From Diploptera punctata (taxonomy: Eukaryota; Arthropoda; Insecta; Blattodea; Blaberidae), in NCBI GenBank assembly GCA_030220185.1, contig JASPKZ010003438.1, forward strand, positions 434,001 to 498,000: 64,000 bases of DNA, in the 5' to 3' direction. Shown piece after piece: positions 23,201 to 33,524 of the stretch (within the stretch, counting starts at the first letter, position 1; every line of letters starts with the position of its first letter). The position numbers were made by a program, and so were the translations under genes. The notes beneath the pieces were generated by a model. The model saw nothing but the letters and a program-made list of their open reading frames with translations, was not told where the DNA came from and made no database searches.

Positions 23201-23522
23201 ATTACTTTGGCTATATCTTTAATGGTTTGTAATTCTCTGCAATATCTAATTTTACTTAACGGAAAAGTAAAAATTGAAACTGGCCATTTTATGTTGTGTA
23301 CAATGATAATTGTACTGACTTGTAAGATTGGTCTTTAATCCGAAAGGACGTTTCTAATTAATTGGTAATAATAGGAATTTAGGGCCGGTTTAAGGTCCTA
23401 GGGAGTTGGAAGTGAGGACTTTTGGTAACGAAATTACTTATGATTGCTGGTTACTTTGATGAGACATGAAGATTACCGCTACCAGCTAAATAAATAATCT
23501 ATTTTGAATTTGTTGACCTACA
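23201..23522. other. Spacer, nothing recognised
   Basis: AT-rich, no recognised feature. Confidence 0.4.
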
Positions 23523-24240
23523 TGCTAAATATATGGCCACACATAGAAATGCATTATATAATGGAAATGTACAGCTAATGACAAACGAGGGAAATTTTGA
23601 GGAAGTGGCTGAATTCAAATACCTAGGAACAATAATCACAAACAGGAATGAGATGCACAAAGAAATTAAATATAGGCTCAATTCTAGAAATGCGTGCTAT
23701 TATGTATTACAGAGACTCTTGATGTCCCAACTCCTTTCAAAAAATGTTAAACTGAAAATGTATAAAACTATTATTTTACCAGTTATATTATATGGATGCG
23801 AAACATGGATTCTAACTTTAAGGGAGGAAATGAGATTACGAGTAGGCTATTTGAGAATAAAGTACTTAGGAAAGTTTTTAGACCAAAGAGAGATGGACAG
23901 GTGAATGGAGAAGACTACATAACAGTGAACTACATTGTCTTTATAGGAAGCCAGATATAATGATAACAGTTAAATCTCGTAGATTGCGATGGGCAGGACA
24001 TGTGGCACGAATGGGGAATGAAAGACGTGCATGGAAGCTTCTTGTAGGAAAACCAGAGGGAAAACGCCCAGTTGGTAGACCAAGAATGAGGTGGGAGAAT
24101 AGCATTAACTATGATTTGAGGGAAGTAGATTATACAGGGAATGATTGGAAAGCATTAGCTCAGGATAGGGATGTATGGAGAGCTTATGTCCGCGCGGCCA
24201 TGAACCTACGGGTTCGATAGTGCCAGTGAGTAAGTAAGTA
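23523..24240 (+). mobile_element. LINE family A, 3' fragment
   Basis: 5'-truncated just after the RT fingers/palm (starts in the NKTKYMVT-equivalent codons). Encodes EFKYLGTIITNRNEMHKEIK, LPVILYGCETW and, after a shift near 23900, RLRWAGHVARMGNERRAW, KPEGKRPVGRPRMRWENS and LREVDYTG. It ends at GTGCCAGTGAG plus (TAAG)n. Several frame breaks. Confidence 0.9.
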
Positions 24241-24244
24241 AGTA

Positions 24245-24355
24245 TGAAGTTCCCCGACGTTTCGCCAGAGACTGCATCTGGCATCCTCAAGGGTTGAGAT
24301 AACCTTTGGCGTAACGTCAGGGAACTTGAAGCCTCAAGACCACGGCCTACAGCCC
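24245..24355 (-). repeat. Hairpin with hammerhead-like motif (family 2, copy 2)
   Basis: Minus-strand motif TTGAGGA (24290-24284), stem II GCCAGA...TCTCTGGC, GAAACGTC (24263-24256). On the plus strand a mutated inverted copy follows (TTTGGCGTAACGTCAGGGAA at 24305-24324), so the unit folds on itself. It starts right after the (TAAG)n tail of the LINE A copy at 23523-24240. The C3 position is missing, as at 17104-17150. Confidence 0.55.
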
Positions 24356-24606
24356 GGAATTCTTCTTCAATATCATCATTTCACAGAGCTGTTTCTTCAC
24401 TTACAAATTGTTATTCACAGGTGTGTTTTTTAAACTTCCCTGACTATATCCTTACCAAATTAACTACTTTATTTTTCATAATTGAATGGTCTTTTCAGGG
24501 TCTTTTTATTATTATCATTACATTTATTTCTATTCCATTCATTAATCAAATCAATTTATATACATTTTTCGACCATTTATGTTAATTTAATACAATTACT
24601 TTTAAG

Positions 24607-25242
24607 TACAGTAAAACCTGTCTTAGCCGGAACCTTTACAAGAAGAAACCCAGTAGAGAGGGAAAATATCTCCAGAACGGTACGATTTTATAGTAAAATC
24701 GTCCTGTATAAGCCGAAAACTTTCATAACGCGGAAACGGAATGGTTTTTAAAGTACCAATAGTTAATTTTTACCTCAGTAAGACGGAAAATTATTCTTAA
24801 GCACGTTCTAATTACAGTATTAATGACCACATGTGAAAATTCTGCATATGACGCTTCTGCATTATATCGTTTTACCTTCTTGTGTTGCCATTGTATTGCG
24901 GGGATACGCTAGCTTATGTGTGACAGCGGAGAATTAGTCGCTTTTTCTTGCCTGCTAGGGAATTCAGAAACCCTTCAGTCTTCCTTTAGTTGAGTTCCTT
25001 TTCACATTTGTGTAATAAAGTTGTTTTGTACTGCCGTGCAAACTGAGCTGTGTTGCATACACTATTTTGTCTGTATTTCAGTCAATACGTTATGTCTTTA
25101 AAGCGTACTGTAAAACCCATACACTGCGTGAGAAAATTCAAGCTTGTAATTTTGAGAACCCTTTGTAAGAAGGAGAACTGTTAAGACGGAAATATATTCA
25201 AGGAACCGTCATGTACCTTCATAGACAGATTTTACTGTAATA
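24607..25242. mobile_element. Short Tigger/pogo-like non-autonomous element
   Basis: Left end TACAGTAAAACCTGTCTTAG and right end CAGATTTTACTGTA in inverted orientation, flanking about 635 bp. Both ends carry AAGACGGAA- or CGGAACC-like subterminal motifs typical of this superfamily. No transposase ORF; an ATG at 25092 opens a short frame (MSLKRTVKP) that could be a relic N-terminus. Confidence 0.65.
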
Positions 25243-25429
25243 TCTAATTTGGGATTTTTAATTTAAACTTTCTGCTGAGTTATTGAAATGGCTGGAATGT
25301 TGTTGCTAACGGGTTAGTCCCGTTGCAACAAGACTCAGCAGTGATATATCGAAATGTACTGGTTTCCTTCCTGTAAACATCAAATTCCAATCTATAACCT
25401 TTTCTAATTATTAAAATGTCCAAAAAAAA

Positions 25430-25540
25430 AAAGTAATGATAATGGTAGCGTCGCTACTGAAACGCGTTGACTATTTTAACTTTTTTAATTGGTGATTTGG
25501 GTTTTTATTAACTTTGTGTAATAACTCTATAGGCTACGTT
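25430..25540 (+). mobile_element. PLE-B 3' tail fragment with decayed hammerhead
   Basis: Shares GGTGATTTGGGTTTTTATTA and flanks with the 3' tail of the PLE-B copy (21735-21790, reversed). Upstream, GGTAGCGTCGCTACT forms a clean stem-loop followed by GAAACGCGTTG, the hammerhead layout, but the first core block reads ATGATAA, not CTGANGA (positions 3 and 8 changed). Confidence 0.5.
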
Positions 25541-25554
25541 AAATGGATTATAAA

Positions 25555-25640
25555 TACGAATGATTTACCGAGCGAAGTTGACTTAAGCAGTAAGTTTGGG
25601 ACTCGTATTCTGGAAGTCCCGGTGCCGGCCAACCTGACAA
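25555..25640 (+). repeat. Degraded tRNA-derived SINE head (family 6)
   Basis: TTACCGAGCGAAGTTGACTT ... GGGACTCGTATTCTGGAAG ... CCCGGTGCCGGCCAACC resembles a tRNA-like SINE head with a weakened B box. A similar but poorer head starts at 30350. Confidence 0.4.
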
Positions 25641-25689
25641 AGTGATGAGTTGTAATTTCACTATCAGGACCCATTTCATAGAATCATTA

Positions 25690-26209
25690 AATATATAAGA
25701 ATACGTGTTTGTATGTTCGTATTTTATGCGTTGCCATACCGTTCATCTGATTGTGATGGGGTTTTCTGCAAAATGTTCAGCAAATTCCCGGGATGAACCT
25801 AGGCTATAAGAGAGTTGTGATACTCAACTCCTACACCCTTAAAAACGTGAAAAAGTCCCTTTTTGACGCTTACGTGGCTTATGCTGCCTAAACCACAACA
25901 AATACACAAGATTAATTTACACAGAATTGAATATCTAAAAAAATTCAACAAAAAAGTCCGCGACAGCATATGTTTATCTTTTACGGATAACTCACAATAA
26001 CTATTTTTGTCTTTCATTGATGCTAAGGAGATCGGAATAAGTAGATTCCCGGAAAAGCATAGCAGCGCGCAGCGGGTATTCTTTTACGAATAACTCAAAA
26101 TAACGAATTTTAGTCTTTCAGCTCATTTATGCCAAGTATATCGAACTACGTAGATTTTCGGCCAACGCCGGGTAAACAGCAAAGGGTATCTAAAAATAAT
26201 TATATAAAT

Positions 26210-26246
<37 letters not shown>

Positions 26247-26345
26247 CTTTTCTTTTACTTATCCAACTAAAGGTAAAAACACATTATGATTTATTTAGGC
26301 GTAACAGCGTACGCCAGGTATTAGCTAGTCTAATAATAAAAATTC
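25690..26345 (-). repeat. Dispersed repeat R3 (copy 1)
   Basis: Inverted relative of 46378-47040, about 650 bp. Shared blocks include GCTAATACC-GGCGTACGCTG (reversed), TTTACGAATAACTCA and the ATTGTGATGGGGTTTT segment. No ORF; family not identified. It contains a (TA)n microsatellite at 26212-26241. Confidence 0.7.
26212..26241. repeat. (TA)n microsatellite
   Basis: About 15 TA units inside repeat R3; another short (TA)n run is at 30407-30426. Confidence 0.9.
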
Positions 26346-26389
26346 AAATAAATTACATAAATAGACGCTATGTGACCTAGAGTTCGCCC

Positions 26390-26630
26390 CGGTGGACTAG
26401 TGGTTATGCTTCTTGCCTCTAGTCCCGAGGATCGCAGATTCAAGCCCGGCCGGGGTCGATTGATATTTTTTAGGACGGAAAAATTCAAGGAGCAAGTCCT
26501 CCAGGAGGGACTTTAAGCCGTGGGTCCCGCGTCTGGAGATTTTCAGGCTCGTAAAAGATCCTTAAGCCTGAATAAAGAGGTCTCTAAGCAAAATTTACCG
26601 ACCTCAAGTCCTAGTAATACCTAATTTGCT
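26390..26630 (+). repeat. SINE family 4 (copy 3)
   Basis: Head GTGGACTAGTGGTTATGC at 26393 and the family body; truncated in the 3' part. Confidence 0.85.
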
Positions 26631-26639
26631 TGTGGAAAT

Positions 26640-27080
26640 GGCACTATAAAATCAGGTGCATGGGCAGATTAAATTGTTAGAGAAAGCTGCGCTAGTGTTC
26701 AAATTGTGAAGAGGATTAAGTTTAGATTTATTAATATTTCATTATTTTGTCTTGAAATTTATTTGGGTTTCTTTAATAAAGTAAATTTTCATTCAATTTA
26801 AAGTTTCATTATTATGTAATTATTTCTAACCTGAAAATGAATAAAATCAATTAAGAGTGGTCTTGCTTGGGAACCTTTGTAATAATAATTCCAACTGGGA
26901 CTAAAAACAAATATCAGCTACAACTTATTGGATTTTCCTACAAAACTTAATACTTTTCTTATCGCCGAGAATAAATCTGTAAATGTGTTCAAATCAGCAA
27001 CTATCACGTAACATTCTATAAATCTTTAGCATTGGGGCACTTCGCTTATAGATGCTAAGATGCTCTTATTTTAAGAGAGT
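26640..27080. other. Spacer, nothing recognised
   Basis: AT-rich, no recognised feature. Confidence 0.4.
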
Positions 27081-27084
27081 GGGA

Positions 27085-27280
27085 AATATATGAATATTTT
27101 ATAATGAACTGCTTAGGAAAATTTTTGGACCAAAGAGAGACGAACAGACAGATGAACGAAGAAAATTACGTAACAGCTATTGGATATGAAAAACCAGATA
27201 TAATAATAATAGTTAACTCCTAGAATGAGGGACATGATGGACGAATGAGGAATGAAATAGAGGCATGCAAACTCGAGATG
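27085..27280 (+). mobile_element. LINE family A, small decayed fragment
   Basis: Contains TTTTTGGACCAAAGAGAGAC and CCAGATATAATAATAATAGT in the order found in the family, with deletions and no open frame. Confidence 0.6.
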
Positions 27281-27810
27281 TAGGAAGTTGAACTTTCAAT
27301 CACGGTCGCCATTGCTGTAAGTACGACAAAACGCACTATCGCGCAAAAAAAGTTATATGGGAAAATCTTAAAATAAGTAGTTATAATTTCAAACATTAAA
27401 TAAATAAGCAATTCATTGTTCAATTCTTACGCATGCGCAATGCCGAATACATTAGAATTTCAAATGGTTGCATTTATACAATTTTAAAATCCTTTGAAAA
27501 AAAAGAAAAACCTTTGAAAATCGGAGAAGAAAAAATTAATTTGAATGTTTTTCAAACAGTTAAAATAAAAATATTCTACATTATCCATTGAGGATGTGAA
27601 AATAACAACAGAATTTACAGGTAAGTCAGCATGGAGCATAAATTCTTCTCCTAATGAAATTGTAGATAAATGTTATGTAATGAAATCATGTTAAAAACGT
27701 AGACTGGATGTCTGATTAGATATGCACGTATATAATGTTTATGTTACAAATAAATAAGTAATTATTGGAATCTTCTTACCATGTATTCAATCTTATTTAT
27801 CGTAAAATAT
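27281..27810 (+). repeat. End of the 21-bp-TIR element, then dispersed repeat R2 (copy 2)
   Basis: 27281-27350 matches the right end of the element at 17505-17586 (GTACGACAAAACGCACTATC). 27510-27810 matches 16026-16240. No ORF. Confidence 0.55.
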
Positions 27811-27949
27811 AATATTGGCTAAGAACAATGTTTCTATCGATGACAGTTCCGTACACAATTCAGTCATATGGTGGGTAAAAGTAGCACGACGGTTCCCCCA
27901 ATAAACGGTGTCAACGAAGTAATACCTTATACAAATTTGTCTACAGTAC

Positions 27950-28765
27950 AATTATATCTATGGGCGATAGCGAGGAGATACTAAAGGCCAACACGCACAC
28001 ACTATTGAGTAACACTAAGAAGTTGGGACTGGAAGTAAATATCACTAAAACTAAATATATGGTCACACATAGAAATATATAATATAATGGAAAGGGACAG
28101 CTAATGACAAATGAGGGAAATTTTGAGGAAGTGGCTGAATAAAATACCTAGGAACAATAATCACAAACAGGAATGAGATGCACAAAGAAATTAAACATAG
28201 GTGAATTCTGGAAATGCGTGCTATTATGCATTAGAGAGACTCTTGACTTCCCAACTCCTTTCAAAAAACGTTAAAATGAAATTATACAAAATTATTATTC
28301 TACCAGTTATATTATATGGATACGAAACATGGACTTTAACTTTAAGGGAGGAAAGGAGATTACGAGTAGTTGAGAATAAAGTTCTTACGAAAATGTTTGT
28401 ACCAAAGAGAGATGGACAGGTAAATGGAAAAGACTACATAACAGTGAACTAGATGGTATTTATAGGATGCCAGATATAATAAGAACAGTTAATTCTCGTA
28501 GACTGCGATGGGCAGGACATGTGTCACGAATGGGGAATGAAAGAGGTGCAAGGAAGCTTCTTGTAGGAAAACCAGAGGGAAAACGCCCAGTTGGTAGACC
28601 AAGAATGAGGTGGGAGATTAACATTAACTATGATTTGAGAGAAGTAGATTATACAGGAGATGATTGGAAATCATTAGCTCAGGATAGGGATGTATGGAGA
28701 GCTTATACCCGCGCGGCCATGAACCTACGGGTTCGACAGAGCCAGTGAGTTAGTTAGTTATGAAA
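27950..28765 (+). mobile_element. LINE family A, 3' fragment
   Basis: Starts in the codons after the YADD motif (GCGATAGCGAGGAGATAC) and reaches the family's 3' end with TTAGTTAGTTA at about 28750. Readable parts: LPVILYGYETW, RLRWAGHVSRMGNERGAR, KPEGKRPVGRPRMRWEI and LREVDYTGDDW. Frame breaks at about 28085, 28140 and 28450. Confidence 0.9.
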
Positions 28766-29227
28766 ATTCAACATGGCTGATGGTTACAACGTAAAAACAT
28801 ATTAGCAATAGTAAATTACACTTTACATTAAAATACTTTTACGATGGTAATTTTCCGGGGATAAATGTTACAAATATCACCTAGTAATGGGATAAATTAC
28901 ATTAAAAATATCTTAAGTTGCGTAAATAAATAGCTGGTTATGTTCAACCCCATCCAATTAGATCTTAATTCTGAATCAGTATTGAGTTGCATACCTGACA
29001 GTACAGCGACTTGTGTGTGCAGCTTCCCTGGTAGACGTACTGTGACTGATCCCAAGTATCACAGAATTTAATATTTTTGTTTACGAGACGAAGCTTATAA
29101 ATAAATGTTATTAAGAAGATTGAAGTCTGTGAACTAATGGGACAGAAATATCTTAAATTAATATGAAAGTCGATAAAATATCAATTAACTATTTTTCTTC
29201 ACTTCACGGGCTAGTTATATTCGGACC
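28766..29227. other. Spacer, nothing recognised
   Basis: AT-rich, no recognised feature. Confidence 0.4.
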
Positions 29228-29521
29228 AACGGATCTGTGCCCCTGTAGCGCTGACACTATTCTTAGAAAAGTACACGACTATACTCACACCCTTTCACCG
29301 CACTCCCCTCCCACTACGTCAAACGGTAACTTACCGAGTAGGGATGTTGCCAAACTTCCCCCAGTCTCATGACTCTTGAATATTGAAAAGTTGGAGTTGA
29401 GTTGACAACACTGGAGTGCAAGTGTAAGAGAGAGATAGGAATGCAGGGAGGGAAATGATTTGCCGAGGCAGAAAAGGAAGTAGGCTTTAGTTTGCATATT
29501 TTACGGGGGCACAGATCCGTT
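29228..29521. mobile_element. Small MITE-like element with 16-bp perfect inverted termini
   Basis: AACGGATCTGTGCCCC at 29228-29243 is the exact reverse complement of 29506-29521. The 294-bp unit is less AT-rich than its surroundings. It has no ORF and no evident target duplication; superfamily unknown. Confidence 0.6.
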
Positions 29522-29674
29522 ACAAAAATAAACTGCCTGTTCCGCCTCACAGTCGTTCTGTCTATCTTTTCACTGGCCTTCCTACATTCCTTGAACCTCT
29601 TGGTTTGTAGTTAAATGCTGATTTTGTTAATCTTGTTACATTCATTCTTCTTGCATGTTTAAACTATTTATCTC

Positions 29675-29965
29675 TTCTTACCGCTGGGGTCCCGAGATCG
29701 AATCTCGGTCACTCCATGTGGGTTTCGTGGTGGACGAAACGGAGCTTGGGCAGGTTTTTCTCGGGGTTTCTTCCGTTTTCCCCTGTCACAATATAATTCC
29801 ACCATTTCTCCATACTCATCTCATCCACTTTGTTCATCTGTCCCTGTGATGGTGCGACAGCCGTGGTTGGCCGACACCCTTGTCATTCACAAACCTCTCT
29901 ATATAAGGACCCTCATCTCATCTCATCCCTCGACCCGACCCTGAGTTGGACATGAGTTGATATTT
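29675..29965 (+). repeat. SINE family 2 (copy 2)
   Basis: The better copy: head CCGCTGGGGTCCCGAG and GATCGAATCTCGGTCACTCC (B box), body GGGTTTCTTCCGTTTTCCCC, 3' end CTGAGTTGGACATGAGTTGA. Matches 6180-6520. Confidence 0.8.
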
Positions 29966-30310
29966 ACTTATCTCTATATTCTTTGATTTTATCATTCAGT
30001 GGATATATATTTAACTCTGTTCTTATACCTTCATTCTTTATCTCATCCAATCTTGTGCAGCCTTTTGTTCTTCTAAGGAAGTTCATTTCTGCGCTTTGTA
30101 TTCTACTTTGTAATTTTTTGGTCATTACCCAAGTTTCACACTTATAAAGTAATGCAGGAACTGCCAATGTTTTATAAAACTTCAATCTAGTATAACATCT
30201 TGTTTTGTTCTTTAATGTTTTATGTATAGTTCCACATATCATTTGAAATTTTGAGTTTCATATTTATGTTTCTTTCAGTTTTTGTGTCGATAATAAAATT
30301 GCAACCCAAA
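29964..30310 (-). pseudogene. LINE C-terminal fragment
   Basis: Encodes FYKTLAVPALLYKCETWVMT, then RIQSAEMNFLRRTKGCTR and DEIKNEGIRTELNIYPL, the post-RT region found in many LINEs and similar in layout to family C (LARPVLTYGSEAW, MRFMRRTAGYTR). No RT palm remains. Confidence 0.7.
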
Positions 30311-30623
30311 TAATTAAATTTTATTACTAGCTACAATTAATAATAATATTTTTTAACCGAGTGACCTCAAGCGGTAGCTTTTAGGACTAGTATTCAGGAA
30401 ACCTATATATATATATATATATATATTCCTCTGGGAAAGTAGTCGCGAAAGAATTGTAATAAGGGAACACCGTTAAATTTATTCTTTAGGTATGTCGCAC
30501 ATTGAAAATCAACGCACTCCATTTGCAGATCCTCGAAGTCCTAGTCTATTTTAATGGAGAAAGGGAAGAAAACAGATTGAAACTTATAAAATTCTCCTTG
30601 AAGTCGTGAAATATTACGCCGAA
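30311..30623. other. Spacer with weak SINE head and (TA)n
   Basis: TTTTTAACCGAGTGACCTCA at about 30347 resembles the family 6 SINE head; otherwise nothing recognised. Confidence 0.35.
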
Positions 30624-31060
30624 TTAGTTACTTAATCCTGATAAAATATCTGCGTACTTTTGAGATGTTTGATTATTACACTTCTGTAGGGCTGGGAAAT
30701 ACACTAAGTTTGTTTTTATTTGTGATTCCCAAAGTCGCAATTTTGTTTCAAAGACCTTGATGTTATCAAACATAGCAGTGATCAATTGGTCTTTACCTTG
30801 GAGACGTGAATTAAGTTCGTTCAGTTGTGTTCTTATATCTACCAGAAAGGCATAAACACAAATCCATTCTGCGTCTTTAAATTCAACAATAGGTTTCCCC
30901 TTCTCCTCCATAAATGTTTGTATTTTTCGATTTGAGATCAAACACTCGCATCTACATTTTGCCACGGCTCAGCCATCTTATTTCAGTATAATAAACAATA
31001 ATTTCTAATTCTGAATCAATATTTTTTTTAAATTCTCTATGTCGCAAACCATGTGAACGA
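30624..31060 (-). pseudogene. hAT-type transposase fragment (ZBED5/GTF2IRD2-like)
   Basis: On the minus strand: HREFKKNIDSE, YYTEIRWLSRG, FMEEKGKP, then ICVYAFLVDIRTQLNELNSR and LQGKDQLITAMFDNIKVFET and KLRLWESQIKT. This matches the central hAT domain in ZBED5- and GTF2IRD2-type proteins (HREF, RWLSRG, LNxLNxxLQGK, FxxKLxLW). It is broken near 30960 and ends at a stop at 30624. There is no BED finger and no dimerisation domain, so it is a transposon relic and not a host gene. Confidence 0.75.
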
Positions 31061-31449
31061 ACGATATTCACTATCTAAATTTAGGGATTTAACACAAAGG
31101 TTTTCTTGGTGTATTAAGAATGGAGTGGAGTGAGGCATGACACGGTGCAGATGGCAGGTAGTGAAGGTTATCAAATTCATGAGTTGTATAACTTCCCTAT
31201 AGTTTAAATGAGAGATTTGATGCTAGATTTCTGTGCCTTCCAGTTAAAAACGGCAGATGTTTTTTTGGACACGAGCTTGGCACATCATAACCATTCTCTG
31301 GAGGAAATTTCAAGGTGGGTTTCGGAATGCAATGGTTGACAGTTCCCTTGCCACGAGAGAATCCCAGAAATGTCGTAAGATAATATATACCTATAATGGC
31401 ATAGGCCATTGTTGAGCCATAGCATTTCCTTTGTCAGGAGTTACTAGAC
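31061..31449. other. Spacer, nothing recognised
   Basis: No recognised feature. Confidence 0.4.
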
Positions 31450-31770
31450 CAAATTAATTTTTAGTTACCTTATTTGCATAGAGATGTCATGTGGTCCACA
31501 CCGACCCAATGAGACATCTAACAGGCAACTAAGGTATTACTAGGACGTTGATGTCAGTAAATTTTGCTTAGAGGCCTCTTTATTCAGGTTTAAGAATCTT
31601 TTACGAGCCTGAAAATCTTCAGACTTGGGACCCATGGCTTAAAGTCCCTCCCGGAGGGTTGCTCCTTTGATTTTTCCGTCCTAAAAAAATTAATCGACCC
31701 CGCCCGGGTTTGAATCCGTGACCCTCGGGATTAGAAATAAGGAGCATAACCACTAGTACACCGTGGCCGA
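31450..31770 (-). repeat. SINE family 4 (copy 4)
   Basis: Inverted copy; reversed head TAACCACTAGTACACCGTGG at about 31747-31766 and the family body upstream of it. Confidence 0.8.
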
Positions 31771-32171
31771 CCCTGTAAGATAATGACATTGAAAAAATAT
31801 ATTTTTCTGCCCAATCTTTTAAAACAGAAAAAAGTGAAGGAAAAGGTGCTCAGCACCAAAAAGAAGGAAAAAAAGGTAGAAATGTTCTAATGTCATGAAG
31901 AAGTAAAAAATAATTGTATTTATTTTGTTTGTATTCGCACCTGAAAATACATATCTCGCAATATTAATGTGAAAACTGTTTTTTTTGGAAAGTTGCTGCA
32001 CCTTAAAACCCACTCTTACAATAATTACAAAAATGCAGTATAAGTTACTTTTTGACTTACCCCCATATTTAGAGACATAAGAAAATTAAATATACAATTG
32101 TTTTTCATATCATCAGTGTCTGCATTCAATCCCAGCTACCCCAGCAGAGTTGGGGAAACTTATATAGAGGA
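31771..32171. other. Spacer, nothing recognised
   Basis: AT-rich, no recognised feature. Confidence 0.4.
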
Positions 32172-32400
32172 GATTTAATTTTAGGAAGTGATATTTTGAG
32201 GTTATTTTAATTACATTATTTTTAGTCTGATCTACTTATCTCAGTATTAATGTTGATTTGTTCTTGGACATGTTTCAAAACAATTCTGTTTTATCGTCTG
32301 GACAAGCTGACGATAAAACAGAATTGTTTTGAAACATGTCCAAGAACAAATCAAAATTAATATTGAGGTAAGATGATCAGACTAAAAATAATATAATTTT
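32172..32400. mobile_element. Hammerhead-bearing palindrome (family 3, copy 1)
   Basis: Arms 32212-32297 and 32309-32397 are inverted copies around TGGACAAGCT. The left flank carries the box TTAGGAAGTGATATTTTGAG, also found at 44350 and in Penelope tails. The right arm contains a hammerhead core and ends with TTGAGGTAAGATGATC. No ORF. Confidence 0.8.
32300..32345 (+). ncRNA. Hammerhead core inside palindrome
   Basis: CTGACGA at 32307-32313, stem II AAAACA/TGTTTT with loop GAAT, GAA at 32331-32333, two-pair stem III (AC with GT, loop AT) and cleavage base C32340. All invariant core bases are present. Stem I is weak in cis (GGACAAG against CAAGAAC), so it may need a partner strand or a different boundary. 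Confidence 0.6.
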
Positions 32401-32970
32401 ATAGAGGAACTTCCGGTAATTTCGACCCTGTTTTGAATTTGTTTTTCTTCTTTTAATTAAGGGGTTTGAATTTTGTTTAATTACAGTGGTTATCATTAGT
32501 GCTGTAACTATCAAATGGCATTGTTGTTTTATTCAAATATGGAAACATCTTCATAATTAAAAATTGTTTTACATTACAAGAAAGGTCCACTTTAACCTCC
32601 ATATTCGGATAAAGTGGACCCCAGACTCCACCACAGCTTTTAATTATTTTTAAGTTTATTTACTCTATTAATTTATACAAACAGACACAGATTAATCTGA
32701 AAATATTTATGACTGATCATAATTAAAAAGCATTCATATTTAATTAATTTTTTTGAAAAATTATTGTTGATTATAACATTCACACATCATTTAACTGCAC
32801 AAAGCAACGGTCTTTGGGTTTAGTAAAATTAATTAAATGAATGTTTTTTACGGAAAGCATCTTCATTGATAACATATATGTATTCATATAAAGTGGACCC
32901 AAGGGTCCACATTAACTGAATTCCTTTGTTATGTTTAATTATTTTATACAGCCACCATGCCACATAATTG
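32401..32970. other. Spacer with repeated AAAGTGGACC phrases
   Basis: GGTCCACTTTAACC, AAAGTGGACCCCAG and AAAGTGGACCCAAGGGTCCA occur at about 32585, 32611 and 32889, and GGGTCCACATTACCCGAA at 35060. They may be parts of one decayed element. No ORF. Confidence 0.35.
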
Positions 32971-33290
32971 TCCACCGCTGTGGTGTCGAGATAGAGTGCT
33001 GCCTTGTCACGCAGTGGGCCCGGGTTCGATCCCCGGTCGGGGCAGTTTTTCTGGGTGAGGTTTTTATCGGGGTTTTTCCTCACCTGTAGAGCAAATGTCA
33101 GGAAAAAGTTAAGGCCCAAACAGTCCCCGAAATCATATGGCCATCATCATCATCCTTCACCGGTGCGGAAAGCAACGGGAAGCTACCACACCTACAATTC
33201 CCTAGTAAAGCTGCAAGCATAGCATGAAAATGCTATGATTGCAGTGAAGGACCTTCCTTCAGGCAGAATTACTATGGATGGATGTCACAT
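32971..33290 (+). repeat. SINE family 3 (copy 2)
   Basis: Head GTGCTGCCTTGTCACGCAGT and GGGTTCGATCCCCGGTCGGG; body and 3' end (CTATGGATGGATG) match 17851-18200 in reverse. Confidence 0.85.
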
Positions 33291-33524
33291 AATATCAAAC
33301 CAAACCCGTCGGTGTATTAAAACAGCATATACATAATATAATATATTTAGGAGTTTTTTCAACATTTGTAATATTCAATAGCAGAAATTAAGAATTGGTT
33401 CTTGGCTTGAAAAAAATTTTAAGAGGTCATTTTCATAAATATCCCAAATAAATCCTTCTTCGCACAAAGAATAAAAGAAACTGGCCTTGAACCCGTCGAA
33501 GTTGATGAGGGGAAGAAGTTAAAA

